Source: Flavobacterium sp. (GTDB lineage Bacteria > Bacteroidota > Bacteroidia > Flavobacteriales > Flavobacteriaceae). Taken from it: a stretch of DNA of 64,000 bases. Under the pieces are notes generated by a model. That model did no database searches, had not been told where the DNA came from, and was given only the letters and a program-made list of their open reading frames with translations. The stretch's first letter is position 1, and each line of letters starts with the position of its first letter. Both the position numbers and the translations under genes were made by a program. The stretch is from the NCBI RefSeq assembly GCF_027531905.1, contig NZ_JAPZSU010000026.1:1-64000 (forward strand), in the 5' to 3' direction. This document shows, piece by piece, positions 24,891 through 33,974 of this stretch.

Positions 24891-25130
24891 TTAAAGGGTA
24901 TTCAATTGCTGTTTTAGCAGGGCGACTTCGGTGGGGTTGGGAAGTTCGCTGTGGTCGGTAATCGCGGCGGAAGGATAGTACACGGCTCGGGTAGCTCGTG
25001 TTTTTTCCAACACGGAGTGAGCCACCGAAACTTGGATGCTTGATTTTTTTTCGGTTTTTAGAAGTAATGATTAGTATTTCTTCGGAAACGGTAGCAAAGA
25101 TGAGTAAATCCTCAGTAATTAAAACTATAG
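24891..25130 (-). pseudogene. Decayed C-terminal gene fragment with a frameshift in a homopolymer
   Basis: The minus strand encodes TEDLLIFATVSEEILIITSK up to an A8 run (about 25047-25054), and a shifted frame then reads QVSVAHSVLEKTRATRAVYY followed by PSAAITDHSELPNPTEVALL and ends QQLNTL-TAA (24891-24893). Both halves look like real protein, and joining them needs one indel in the A8 run. There is no start codon. I do not recognise the family. The segment is more G+C-rich than its surroundings. The rest of the gap to fabH holds a terminator at 25230-25261. Confidence 0.45.
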
Positions 25131-25229
25131 CAAGTTTTTAGAAAATGGCAACAATTGGTTGCAATGGGATTTTTGGGTGGTGACCAAATTAGGGAAATAT
25201 AGAAGATCTAACGATAGGAATTAACAAAA

Positions 25230-25261
25230 AAAAGGTCTAGAACATTTGCTCTAGACCTTTT
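25230..25261. terminator. Terminator of fabH
   Basis: AAAAGGTCTAGA (25230-25241) and TCTAGACCTTTT (25250-25261) are perfect 12-bp complements with an 8-base loop. On the minus strand T-rich sequence follows. It lies 25 bases beyond the fabH stop. Confidence 0.85.
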
Positions 25262-25285
25262 CGTATGCTTAGTCGTAACTTTAGC

Positions 25286-26293
25286 TTACCATTTAATAAT
25301 CGCACTTGCCCAAGTAAAACCACTACCAAAAGCAGCTAAAACCACAGTGTCGCCCGACTTGATTTTTCCTTGTTCCCAAGCTTCAGTCAAAGCAATTGGA
25401 ATAGAAGCTGCGGTTGTGTTTCCGTATTTCTGAATATTGTTATATACTTGATCATCTCTCAACTTGAATTTGTTCTGAATGAACTGAGAAATTCTCAAAT
25501 TCGCTTGATGCGGAATCAACATGTCAATATCTGAAACTTCTAAATTGTTGGCTTGTAAGCCTTCGTTGATTACCTCAGCAAAACGAACTACTGCATTTTT
25601 GAATACAAATTGTCCGTTCATGTAAGGGAAATAACTTTCGTCATTCGGGTCATTATCGGCCAAAATATCATTTACCCAACGACCACCCATTCCCGGTGCA
25701 ATAAGCGATAATTCCTCAGCATGTTGCCCTTCTGAATGCAAATGTGTGGACAAAATTCCTTTGGTCAAATCTTCTTCTCTTGACAAAACAGCGGCTCCTG
25801 CTCCATCTCCAAAAATTACAGATACACCACGACCACGTGTTGTCATGTCCAATCCTGTTGAATGTACTTCAGATCCAATCACCAAAACGTTTTTGTACAT
25901 TCCAGTTTTGATGTATTGATCGGCAACTGACAATCCGTACACAAAACCCGAACATTGATTTCGAATATCAATAGCACCAACCGTTTTTAAACCTAAATCA
26001 CGTTGCACCAAAACGCCTGGTCCTGGAAAATAATAATCGGGACTCAAAGTAGCAAAAACAACAAAATCGATATCTTCTTTGGCAATACCGGCACGCTGAA
26101 TAGCAATCTCGGCTGCTTTTACTCCCATTGTAGTGGTAGTATCTTCCCCTTTGATAATGTGGCGACGCTCTTTGATTCCGGTGCGCTCTTGAATCCATTC
26201 ATCATTGGTTTCCATTATTTTAGATAAATCGTCATTTGTAACCACATTCGAAGGCACATAAAATCCTAATCCTGCTATTTTAGAGTGATACAT
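25286..26293 (-). CDS. fabH: Beta-ketoacyl-ACP synthase III
   Basis: FabH condenses an acyl-CoA primer with malonyl-ACP to start fatty-acid synthesis in the cytosol. The 335-residue protein shows the catalytic triad: Cys114 in DIRNQCSGFVYGL, the His in PHQANLRI and the Asn in GNTTAASIPIA, plus the C-terminal AAFGSGFTW signature. It is monocistronic with a terminator. Bacteroidota FabH often uses branched primers; that cannot be read from the sequence. Confidence 0.97.
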   Translation of the reverse strand: MYHSKIAGLGFYVPSNVVTNDDLSKIMETNDEWIQERTGIKERRHIIKGEDTTTTMGVKAAEIAIQRAGIAKEDIDFVVFATLSPDYYFPGPGVLVQRDLGLKTVGAIDIRNQCSGFVYGLSVADQYIKTGMYKNVLVIGSEVHSTGLDMTTRGRGVSVIFGDGAGAAVLSREEDLTKGILSTHLHSEGQHAEELSLIAPGMGGRWVNDILADNDPNDESYFPYMNGQFVFKNAVVRFAEVINEGLQANNLEVSDIDMLIPHQANLRISQFIQNKFKLRDDQVYNNIQKYGNTTAASIPIALTEAWEQGKIKSGDTVVLAAFGSGFTWASAIIKW

Positions 26294-26324
26294 AAGTATT
26301 TGTTTTTCATTAAAAATTGAGTGA

Positions 26325-26352
26325 CAAAATTAAACATCTTTTAAAAAGACAA
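26325..26352 (-). promoter_or_regulatory. Candidate fabH promoter
   Basis: On the minus strand a TTG (26350-26352) and, 17 bases on, TAATTTTG (26325-26332) fit the Bacteroidota TTG-N17-21-TAnnTTTG pattern. The ATG lies 31 bases downstream. Confidence 0.55.
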
Positions 26353-26739
26353 CTCACAATTTACTCATTTTTTTGATATAATCATTTTTAACCTAAAAAA
26401 ATAAGTCCTTCACCTTCTTTAATTTTCTTTAATTTGTGCTATAAATAAGCGAATAAATAAGAATCTTTTGAATGTTCGGTCAGAACATAAGGCCAATGCG
26501 ATCAAGTTTAAGATAAAATAATTACTACTAATGGATTAATATTTACTTATCCAAAAATCCTCAAAAAAGCAAGAATCAAATCTAACCTCATCAAACCTGA
26601 AATCAATAACCAATCGAGCTTGCTTAGCTGACTTTCAGTTTTCAAAAAAAACAATTAAACTTAGAATTGATGTAACATTTTGTGAGGAAATCAGTCTAAT
26701 TTTATTACATACAAATTCAAATACATAAATCAATACTTC
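26353..26739. other. Intergenic region between divergent fabH and the S9 peptidase gene
   Basis: Apart from the fabH promoter at its left end I see no gene, strong hairpin or repeat. The peptidase promoter must lie here, but no clear -7 match with a -33 element stands out. Confidence 0.5.
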
Positions 26740-29148
26740 ATGAAGTTAAAACTCACCCTCCTGTTTCTAGGTTTCAGTTTTTCTATGATGGCTCAAGAAA
26801 ACCTGAGCTATCAGAAACCTTCTAAATCCATTTTAGACTTAGCGGATTACGAACGAGCCCCTTCGGTTTCGATGGACACCAAAAAAGAATACCTTTTGCT
26901 TTCTTACCGAAACACCTACAAAACGCTTGACGACCTCAACCAAGAAGAATTGCGTTTGGGCGGATTGCGTATCAATCCTATTACCAACATTTCGAGTACA
27001 GTAACGTACATCAACAACTTAAAACTTCGAAAAATTAAAGACAAAAACGAAGTTCAAGTGGCGGGATTACCAGCTAATGCAAAAATCAGCAATCTATCTT
27101 GGTCACCGAACGACACTAAAATTTTGTTTACAAATACCGCTGCCAATGGTGTAGAACTTTGGGTAATTGACGTGGCTTCGGCTCAAGCCAAAAAATTAAC
27201 CGAGGCGAATTTGAATGCCAACTTAGGCGCTCCGTTTAGCTGGTTTGGCGACAACGAAACAGTATTAGTAAAACTATTGCCTAACGACAGAAAACCTTTA
27301 TTGGATGCCAAAAAAGATTTGCCTGCGGGACCAATTATCTCGAATGCTAGTGGTGCAAAATCCCAAAACAGAACCTACCCAGACATGTTGAAAAACAAAA
27401 ATGACGAGATCAATTTTGAAAACATCATCACTTCTGAATTATACAAAATCACCTTAAGTGGTAACAAAACGCTATTCAAATCGGCAGATATGTTTGCAGG
27501 TCAGAGTTTGTCTCCTGACGGGAATTATATTATGATTACTACGATTCAAAAACCGTTTTCTTACATAGTTCCTTTGAATCGTTTCCCAATGAAATCCGTA
27601 GTCTATGACAAAAGCGGAAGGGAAGTAAAAATCGTAAACGAAACCCCATTGACCGAAATTATGCCAAAAGGATTTATGGCAGTTCAAAAAGGAAAAAGAT
27701 CCGTGATGTGGAGAAACGACAAACCAGCTACTTTGGCTTTTGTTCAAGCGCTAGACGAGGGAGATCCAGCAAATAAAGTTGCCTTTAGAGACGAAATGTT
27801 TTTATGGGAAGCTCCGTTCACTGCTAATCCAACTTCGTTAGTAAAAACACCGCAACGTTTTAGCGATATTACTTGGGGGAATGACAATGTTGCCATCGTT
27901 TCTGACGAATGGTATGACACTAGAAATACCAAAACATATCTTATCAATCCATCGAATCCTTCTCAACAACCAAAAGTAATTACCGACAGAAACTCACAAG
28001 ACGTTTACGCTGATCCGGGTAATTTTGAAACTAGAAAAAACCAATACAACCGCTATGTTTTGGCTATCGAAAACGACAAAGCTTTCCGTATTGGAGATGG
28101 GTACACAAAAGAAGGACAATTCCCATTCATTGACGAATTGAACTTAAAAACATTACAAAGCAAACGTTTGTATACTTCTACTTTTAAAGACAAAAAAGAA
28201 GATTTAATCGAAGTAGAGGATTTCAAAAAAGGAACGGTTTTGGTACAAATTCAGTCCAAAAACGATTACCCAAATTACTATTTTAGAAACATCAACCAAA
28301 AAGACAAACTCACTCCTATCACCGACTTCAAAAATCCATTTGAAAGCATTAAAAATGTGAGCAAAGAGGTAATCAAATACAAACGTAAAGATGGTGTAGA
28401 ATTATCTGGAACCTTGTACTTGCCTGTTGGTTATGACAAAGCCAAAAAAGAAAAATTGCCGTTACTAATTTGGGCCTACCCTGCCGAATACAAAGACAAA
28501 AACAGCGCGGGACAAAGTACTCAAAATCCTAACGAATTTACCTTTCCTAACTATGGTTCGTTTGTGTATTGGGTGACCAAAGGCTATGTGGTTTTAGACG
28601 ACGCTTCGTTCCCAATTATTGGAGAAGGCAAAACCGAACCTAACGACAACTTTATTTCTCAACTAGTAGACAATGCTGAAGCTGCCATCAATGCGGTTGA
28701 TGCTTTGGGCTATATCAACAGAAAAAAAGTAGCTGTAGGTGGGCACTCCTACGGTGCTTTTATGACCGCTAATTTATTGACACACTCCAATCTTTTTGCT
28801 TGTGGGATTGCTCGAAGCGGCGCTTACAACAGAACGTTAACTCCTTTTGGTTTCCAAAGTGAGCAACGTAATTATTGGGAAACCCCTGAGGTATACAATA
28901 CGATGTCGCCTTTTATGCACGCAGACAAAATGAAAACTCCTTTACTATTAGTTCACGGAGAAGCAGACAATAATCCTGGTACTTTTACTTTGCAAACAGA
29001 ACGTTATTTCCAAGCCATAAAAGGATTGGGTGGCCCAGCTCGTATGGTAATCCTACCTAAAGAAAGTCACGGTTACGCCGCCAAAGAAAATATCTTGCAC
29101 TTGCTATGGGAACAAGACCAATTCTTAGAAAAGCATTTGAAAAACTAA
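26740..29148 (+). CDS. S9 family prolyl-oligopeptidase-type serine peptidase, secreted
   Basis: An 802-residue protein with a signal peptide (LTLLFLGFSFSMMAQ). Residues 60-520 carry beta-propeller-like repeats (LSWSPNDTKILFTN, SPDGNYIMITT). The C-terminal alpha/beta-hydrolase has Ser670 in GGHSYGAFM, Asp743 in HGEADNNPG and His777 in ESHGY, a complete triad. This form resembles the S9D glutamyl-endopeptidase-like enzymes of Bacteroidota that degrade peptides in the periplasm. It is monocistronic; a palindromic repeat and a terminator follow it. Confidence 0.93.
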   Translation: MKLKLTLLFLGFSFSMMAQENLSYQKPSKSILDLADYERAPSVSMDTKKEYLLLSYRNTYKTLDDLNQEELRLGGLRINPITNISSTVTYINNLKLRKIKDKNEVQVAGLPANAKISNLSWSPNDTKILFTNTAANGVELWVIDVASAQAKKLTEANLNANLGAPFSWFGDNETVLVKLLPNDRKPLLDAKKDLPAGPIISNASGAKSQNRTYPDMLKNKNDEINFENIITSELYKITLSGNKTLFKSADMFAGQSLSPDGNYIMITTIQKPFSYIVPLNRFPMKSVVYDKSGREVKIVNETPLTEIMPKGFMAVQKGKRSVMWRNDKPATLAFVQALDEGDPANKVAFRDEMFLWEAPFTANPTSLVKTPQRFSDITWGNDNVAIVSDEWYDTRNTKTYLINPSNPSQQPKVITDRNSQDVYADPGNFETRKNQYNRYVLAIENDKAFRIGDGYTKEGQFPFIDELNLKTLQSKRLYTSTFKDKKEDLIEVEDFKKGTVLVQIQSKNDYPNYYFRNINQKDKLTPITDFKNPFESIKNVSKEVIKYKRKDGVELSGTLYLPVGYDKAKKEKLPLLIWAYPAEYKDKNSAGQSTQNPNEFTFPNYGSFVYWVTKGYVVLDDASFPIIGEGKTEPNDNFISQLVDNAEAAINAVDALGYINRKKVAVGGHSYGAFMTANLLTHSNLFACGIARSGAYNRTLTPFGFQSEQRNYWETPEVYNTMSPFMHADKMKTPLLLVHGEADNNPGTFTLQTERYFQAIKGLGGPARMVILPKESHGYAAKENILHLLWEQDQFLEKHLKN

Positions 29149-29170
29149 GGCTTTTGACGAACTTAAAATA

Positions 29171-29333
29171 AAAAAATAACCACATAGAATCATAGATTAA
29201 TGATCACTAGCCAAAGAAAAAATAGAAATAGCACTATTTTACACATAGAATATCTATGTGAACAGTAAAACGTCTATTTTTTCTTTAATAAAGCTATAAA
29301 TTCTATGTTTCTATGTGGTAAAAAAATAATTTC
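29171..29333. repeat. Long imperfect palindromic intergenic repeat, copy B
   Basis: It shares with copy A (14200-14355) the ends AAATAACCACATAGA and TTCTATGTTTCTATGTGGTA and the core AATAGCACTATTTTACACAT / GTAAAACGTCTATT, and it folds the same way. The section after the left arm differs between the copies. Confidence 0.85.
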
Positions 29334-29370
29334 AACCAAAGTGCAAAATACATAAATTCAATTTGGTGCA

Positions 29371-29407
29371 AAAAAAAGAGACAACCCGAAAAGTTGTCTC
29401 TTTTTTT
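29371..29407. terminator. Bidirectional terminator
   Basis: AAAAAAAGAGACAAC (29371-29385) and GTTGTCTCTTTTTTT (29393-29407) are perfect 15-bp complements with a 7-base loop. It serves the converging S9 peptidase and ABC ATPase genes. Confidence 0.9.
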
Positions 29408-29424
29408 ATACTCTCAATTAGAAG

Positions 29425-30369
29425 TTACATAATTTTCAATAGTACCTCTTGGTTCACTTCTAATGCGGTTTCGTGTTCAAAGAAAATGGCTTTTCTATCA
29501 AAAGCGGCTTTAATTAGAAAACGGCTTCCTTTAAAATAGGATTGTTTGACCACCGCTTTCACCGTTCCAACTGGAGAGACCTTCAATTGATGCGGATACA
29601 GCAACACCATTTCATCCTCACCCTCAATCGGCATTAATTGCGACATTCTCAATTCGTTGACTTCTCCAAATAAAGAGGCCACATACTTATTAATCGGAAA
29701 TTGATAGACTTCTGCAGAAGGTGCTTTCTCAATTATTTTCCCTTGTTGTAAAACGATGGTTTCATCAGAAAAAGAGAGTGCATCGGTACTATCGTGCGTA
29801 GCAATAATACAGGTAATTTCTTTTTTCTTTAAATAAGCGAACAAATTACGACGTAAAGCGTTTTTTCTAAAATTATCAATATGGCTAAACGGTTCATCCA
29901 ATAACAACACCTGAGGTTCTACCGCCAAAACCTTGGCTAAGGCTACGCGTTGTTGCTGTCCTCCACTCAAATCTTTGGCGCGCACTTTGGCATACTCTGT
30001 CATTTCGACCATTTCGAGTAACTCTTGAATACGCAACTTTTTTAAAGGCATAAAACCATTAGACAAGAACTTGCCTACATTTTCGGCTACCGTTTCATAA
30101 GGCATCAAATCAAAATCTTGTGCCAGATATTTCATAAAGGGCATCCCCGGAATCAAATTGTATTTGGGGCCTAGCACACGTGTCTTATTAAAGAAAATTT
30201 TCCCTTCATTTAAATCATAGATACCATAAATAAGTTTCAACAAAGTACTTTTGCCACAACCGCTCTCGCCAATTAGTGCAATATTTTGTCCTTTTTCTAC
30301 GGTAAAATCAACATTCTGAATAATCGCTTTGTCTGTATAAGCGAAGGAAATATTTTGAACTTCAAGCAT
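29425..30369 (-). CDS. ABC transporter ATP-binding protein
   Basis: A 314-residue ATPase: Walker A GESGCGKST (about 36-44), the Q-loop region, signature LSGGQQQRVALAKVLA (about 139-154), Walker B VLLLDEPFSH (about 158-167) and the H-loop IATHDST. Residues 240-314 form an extra C-terminal domain like the TOBE region of importer ATPases. No permease or binding-protein gene is adjacent, so the substrate is unknown. A -7 match, TATCTTTG, lies at 30395-30402. Confidence 0.93.
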   Translation of the reverse strand: MLEVQNISFAYTDKAIIQNVDFTVEKGQNIALIGESGCGKSTLLKLIYGIYDLNEGKIFFNKTRVLGPKYNLIPGMPFMKYLAQDFDLMPYETVAENVGKFLSNGFMPLKKLRIQELLEMVEMTEYAKVRAKDLSGGQQQRVALAKVLAVEPQVLLLDEPFSHIDNFRKNALRRNLFAYLKKKEITCIIATHDSTDALSFSDETIVLQQGKIIEKAPSAEVYQFPINKYVASLFGEVNELRMSQLMPIEGEDEMVLLYPHQLKVSPVGTVKAVVKQSYFKGSRFLIKAAFDRKAIFFEHETALEVNQEVLLKIM

Positions 30370-30448
30370 TATTTATTGTATCATTAATAAAAAACAAAGA
30401 TAGTGGCTTTAGAAAAAATAAGCGGTTGAAAATTTCATTTTATATAAA

Positions 30449-30478
30449 AAAAAGCTGTCTCCAAAGAAACAGCTTTTT
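30449..30478. terminator. Terminator between the OmpA-like lipoprotein and ABC ATPase genes
   Basis: AAAAAGCTGT (30449-30458) pairs with ACAGCTTTTT (30469-30478), and on the minus strand the stem is followed by a T-rich run. It ends the lipocalin-OmpA operon. Confidence 0.8.
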
Positions 30479-30499
30479 AGCTTACTTTTCTATATCGAA

Positions 30500-31189
30500 T
30501 TATTGACCATTTTTGGCATCTTGAATCATTTTGGCATTGGCGGTAATCGCAAATTCAACTCTACGGTTTTTGGCCATACCTTCTGGTGTATCATTTGGAG
30601 CAATGGGGTCTGCAATTCCAAAACCTGAGGTTTTAAAACGGCTGGCGGCTAGTCCTTTTCCAATCAAATAGGTTTTTACGGATTCGGCTCTTTTTTGAGA
30701 TAGGGTCAAATTGTACTCTGGTTTTCCTGAACTATCAGTGTACCCGAAAATTTCGATATTAGTATCTCCATATTCTTTAAAAACAGGAATTAGTTTATCT
30801 AAATTGGCTTGCGCTTGAGGAGTCAAACTCGATTTGTTCAAATCAAAACGCACAGCATTTTCATTTAATGTCAAATGAATTCCTTCGCCAACACGCTGTA
30901 CATCAGCACCTGAAATAGCTTGACTGATTTCACGAGCTTGCTTGTCCATTTTGTTTCCAATCAAGGCTCCAGCTCCTCCGCCAATAGCAGCTCCAATAGC
31001 AGCTCCTAGGGCAGCATTTCCTCCTTTTCCTAAATTATTCCCAAGGATTCCTCCAATTATTGCGCCGGCTGCTACACCAATTCCCGCTCCTTTTTGCGTA
31101 TTATTGGCATTTTTTACAGAAGTACAAGCTGTAAATAAACTGCTGAATAGAAATAGTGCTGTCAAACTTAGTATGGTGATTTTTTTCAT
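30500..31189 (-). CDS. OmpA-family lipoprotein with glycine-zipper segment (YiaD-like)
   Basis: A 229-residue protein: type II signal peptide (lipobox LFTAC, Cys22), a glycine-zipper region (about 36-80, GAAIGAAIGGGAGALIGN) and a C-terminal OmpA domain (about 105-220) with NIEIFGYTDSSG and LSQKRAESVKTYLI, which binds peptidoglycan. It anchors the outer membrane to the cell wall or spans it. It is co-transcribed with the lipocalin-like lipoprotein 106 bases upstream, a common pairing in flavobacteria. Confidence 0.92.
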   Translation of the reverse strand: MKKITILSLTALFLFSSLFTACTSVKNANNTQKGAGIGVAAGAIIGGILGNNLGKGGNAALGAAIGAAIGGGAGALIGNKMDKQAREISQAISGADVQRVGEGIHLTLNENAVRFDLNKSSLTPQAQANLDKLIPVFKEYGDTNIEIFGYTDSSGKPEYNLTLSQKRAESVKTYLIGKGLAASRFKTSGFGIADPIAPNDTPEGMAKNRRVEFAITANAKMIQDAKNGQ

Positions 31190-31295
31190 AGCTGTAAAAT
31201 TTATTTAATAGCGGTCATATATCGTATCGCCTTTATTTATGGGTGTTTGTTTTCAACAAACCTGTTGTTAATGGCGATTTCATGTGTCCTAAAAA

Positions 31296-31796
31296 TTAGT
31301 TAGTTCTTTTAAAATGATAAACAATGTCTTTTTGTTGTCCCGCAACATCAATTTTATCGATAAGTTCGAAAGTTGTCTCGGTTTGATTGGCTACTTTCAA
31401 TAAAAATCCGGATTGCACGGTTTTGGATTTTACACCTGCCTCTACAATTTTCAGGACAAACATTCCTTCATTATTGATACTCCAAACAATGGGCGAAGAA
31501 AACGAGGTACATCCAGCTCCAGCCAATGCCATACTTCCTTTGTTGTTGTTGGAAATGAAATTCCAAGTACTACCAATAAAGCATTTCGAATCTGCAATAT
31601 TGAATGAATTTACTTTAAAATACTCAGAACCGGGATACGTAACATTTGTAATTTGCCAATTTCCTTTGATGGCTACTTGTGACTTCTTGTCCAACTTGGT
31701 TGCTGCAACAGGAGCGGTGGGGGCAACTGCTGGGGCACTTGACTTACAGGCAAAAAACAAAAAAACAAAGGTGCCCAATAGAATAAATTTCCTCAT
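31296..31796 (-). CDS. Lipocalin-like lipoprotein
   Basis: A 166-residue lipoprotein (lipobox LFFAC, Cys17) with a low-complexity APAVAPTAPVAAT linker and a lipocalin-like domain of about 120 residues that starts GNWQITNVTYPGSEYFK. It has two Cys (SKCFIG, GAGCTSF) that could form a disulfide. It is upstream of the OmpA-like gene on the same strand. Bound ligand unknown. Confidence 0.8.
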   Translation of the reverse strand: MRKFILLGTFVFLFFACKSSAPAVAPTAPVAATKLDKKSQVAIKGNWQITNVTYPGSEYFKVNSFNIADSKCFIGSTWNFISNNNKGSMALAGAGCTSFSSPIVWSINNEGMFVLKIVEAGVKSKTVQSGFLLKVANQTETTFELIDKIDVAGQQKDIVYHFKRTN

Positions 31797-31826
31797 AAAT
31801 ATAACTGGTTTACTATTAATTCATTA

Positions 31827-31835
31827 GCAAATATA
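31827..31835 (-). promoter_or_regulatory. -7 element of the lipocalin-OmpA operon
   Basis: TATATTTGC on the minus strand matches TAnnTTTG and lies 30 bases before the ATG. A -33 TTG at the usual distance is not clear. Confidence 0.5.
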
Positions 31836-31895
31836 CAATTCAAAAAATTGCTATAACACGAATATTTGTGTTTTTAACAAAAAAAATAACAGTCG

Positions 31896-31920
31896 TGACA
31901 TTTTGTCAATATTATGACAA
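31896..31920 (+). promoter_or_regulatory. Overlapping inverted repeats upstream of htpG
   Basis: TGACATTTTGTCA (31896-31908) is an inverted repeat with 5-bp arms, and TTGTCAATATTATGACAA (31903-31920) one with 6-bp arms; they share the central TGTCA. The pair lies 60 bases upstream of the htpG start, where a stress regulator could bind. No matching regulator is nearby. Confidence 0.45.
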
Positions 31921-31979
31921 ATGGTATTCTATTTGAAGAACCAATTAGCATTAAATTAATCTTTAAATTTATAAGCAGT

Positions 31980-33866
31980 ATGACAACAGGTAAAATTAAT
32001 GTTTCAGTAGAAAACATCTTTCCTCTAATCAAAAAGTTTTTATACAGTGATCACGAAATTTTCTTGCGTGAATTGATTTCAAATGGAACCGATGCTACTC
32101 TAAAATTAAAGCACCTAACGAGTATAGGAGAAGCTAAAGTAGAGTATGGCAATCCAATCATTGAAGTTAAAATTGACAAAGAAGGAAAAAAAATTCACAT
32201 CATTGACCAAGGTCTTGGAATGACTGCTGATGAAGTAGAAAAATACATCAATCAGGTGGCTTTTTCTGGTGCAGAAGAGTTTTTGGACAAATACAAAGAT
32301 TCTGCTAAAGACTCCGGTATTATCGGTCATTTTGGTTTAGGATTCTACTCTGCCTTTATGGTGGCTGAAAAAGTAGAAATCTTCACCAAATCTTACAAAG
32401 ACGAACCAGCCGCTCACTGGACTTGTGACGGTAGCCCAGAATTTTCACTAGAACCTTGCGACAAAACCGACCGCGGTACTGAAATCGTGTTGCACGTTGC
32501 AGAAGATTCTTTAGAGTTTTTGGAAGAAAGCAAAATCAGAGAATTGTTGAACAAATACAACAAGTTCATGCCGATTCCAATTAAATTTGGAACCAAAACT
32601 GAAACGCTTCCTAAACCTGAAGATGCTCCAGAAGATTATACTTCAGAAACTATTGAAGTTGACAACATCATCAACAACCCAAATCCAGCTTGGACCAAAC
32701 AACCTGTAGATTTAAAAGATGAGGATTACAAAAACTTCTATCGCGAATTGTATCCAATGCAATTTGAAGATCCGTTGTTTCACATTCACTTAAATGTTGA
32801 TTATCCTTTCAACTTAACGGGTATTTTGTATTTCCCAAAATTAGGAGCTGATTTACAAATCCAAAGAGATAAAATTCAATTGTTCCAAAACCAAGTTTAC
32901 GTAACCGATAACGTAGAAGGTATTGTTCCTGAATTCTTGATGATGCTTCGCGGAGTAGTTGATTCACCAGACATTCCGTTGAACGTTTCTCGTTCTGGAC
33001 TACAAGCTGATGGTGCTGTGAAGAAAATTTCAAACTACATCACTCGTAAAGTGGCGGATAAATTAAAATCTTTGTTCAACGAAAACAGAGCCGATTTTGA
33101 AGCCAAATGGAACGACATCAAAATTGTATTAGAATACGGAATGCTTTCTGAAGACAAGTTCTATGAAAAAGCAGGAGCCTTCGTATTGTATCCAACGGTA
33201 GATGATAAATATTTCACGCTTGACGAATTAAAAGAAGCCATCAAAGAAAACCAAACGGATAAAGATGGTAAATTGGTAGTATTGTATGCTGGAAACAAAG
33301 AAGCACAACACTCTTATATCGAAATTGCTAAAGACAAAGGGTATCAAGTATTGTTGCTAGATTCTCCAATCATTCCTCACTTGATTCAAAAATTAGAATC
33401 TGACAATAGCGGATTAACTTTTGTTCGTGTAGACTCTGACCACATTGATAATTTAATCAAAAAAGAAGAAACTGCGATTTCTAAATTATCTACAGAAGAA
33501 CAAGAAAGTTTGAAAACGGTAGTGGAAACTATCGTTCCAAAACAAACGTACACTGTTCAGTTAGAAGCTTTGGATAGCAGTGCAGCGCCATTCATCATCA
33601 CGCAACCAGAATTCATGCGTCGTATGAAGGAAATGAGTCAAACTGGTGGCGGTGGAATGTTCGGAATGGGTAATTTCCCAGAAATGTACAACTTAGTAGT
33701 GAACACCAATTCTGATTTGGCTACTAGCATTTTGAACAACGAAGACAAAACCGTTCAAGAAAACTTGGTAAAACAAGCTTTAGATTTAGCGAAACTATCT
33801 CAAAACTTATTGAAAGGGGAAGCTTTGACTGCCTTTGTAAAAAGAAGTTTTGAAATGATTAAATAA
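31980..33866 (+). CDS. htpG: Molecular chaperone HtpG (Hsp90)
   Basis: The bacterial Hsp90: an ATP-dependent cytosolic chaperone. The ATG at 31980 gives MTTGKINVSVENIFPLIKKF, the family's normal start; an ATG at 31914 would add 22 unrelated residues. The 628-residue protein has the GHKL ATPase motifs LRELISNGTDA, IDQGLGMT and GHFGLGFYSAFMVAE in the first 130 residues, then middle and dimerisation domains. The Gly-rich GGGGMFGMGNF lies near residue 560. A strong terminator follows at 33887-33919. Confidence 0.97.
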   Translation: MTTGKINVSVENIFPLIKKFLYSDHEIFLRELISNGTDATLKLKHLTSIGEAKVEYGNPIIEVKIDKEGKKIHIIDQGLGMTADEVEKYINQVAFSGAEEFLDKYKDSAKDSGIIGHFGLGFYSAFMVAEKVEIFTKSYKDEPAAHWTCDGSPEFSLEPCDKTDRGTEIVLHVAEDSLEFLEESKIRELLNKYNKFMPIPIKFGTKTETLPKPEDAPEDYTSETIEVDNIINNPNPAWTKQPVDLKDEDYKNFYRELYPMQFEDPLFHIHLNVDYPFNLTGILYFPKLGADLQIQRDKIQLFQNQVYVTDNVEGIVPEFLMMLRGVVDSPDIPLNVSRSGLQADGAVKKISNYITRKVADKLKSLFNENRADFEAKWNDIKIVLEYGMLSEDKFYEKAGAFVLYPTVDDKYFTLDELKEAIKENQTDKDGKLVVLYAGNKEAQHSYIEIAKDKGYQVLLLDSPIIPHLIQKLESDNSGLTFVRVDSDHIDNLIKKEETAISKLSTEEQESLKTVVETIVPKQTYTVQLEALDSSAAPFIITQPEFMRRMKEMSQTGGGGMFGMGNFPEMYNLVVNTNSDLATSILNNEDKTVQENLVKQALDLAKLSQNLLKGEALTAFVKRSFEMIK

Positions 33867-33886
33867 AATTTTCAAACCTAATGATT

Positions 33887-33919
33887 AACCTGCAAATCAA
33901 GATTTGCAGGTTTTTTTTT
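33887..33919 (+). terminator. Terminator of htpG
   Basis: AACCTGCAAATC (33887-33898) pairs perfectly with GATTTGCAGGTT (33901-33912), followed by T9. Confidence 0.9.
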
Positions 33920-33974
33920 GGGGCAATTCATTTGTTTTATTACTTTTAGCATACCAAATCAAAACACAACTTTT

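Noticed and set aside
29425..30369. Named importer ATPase (molybdate, sulfate or spermidine type)
   Set aside because: The C-terminal domain fits several importer families and no permease or binding protein is adjacent.
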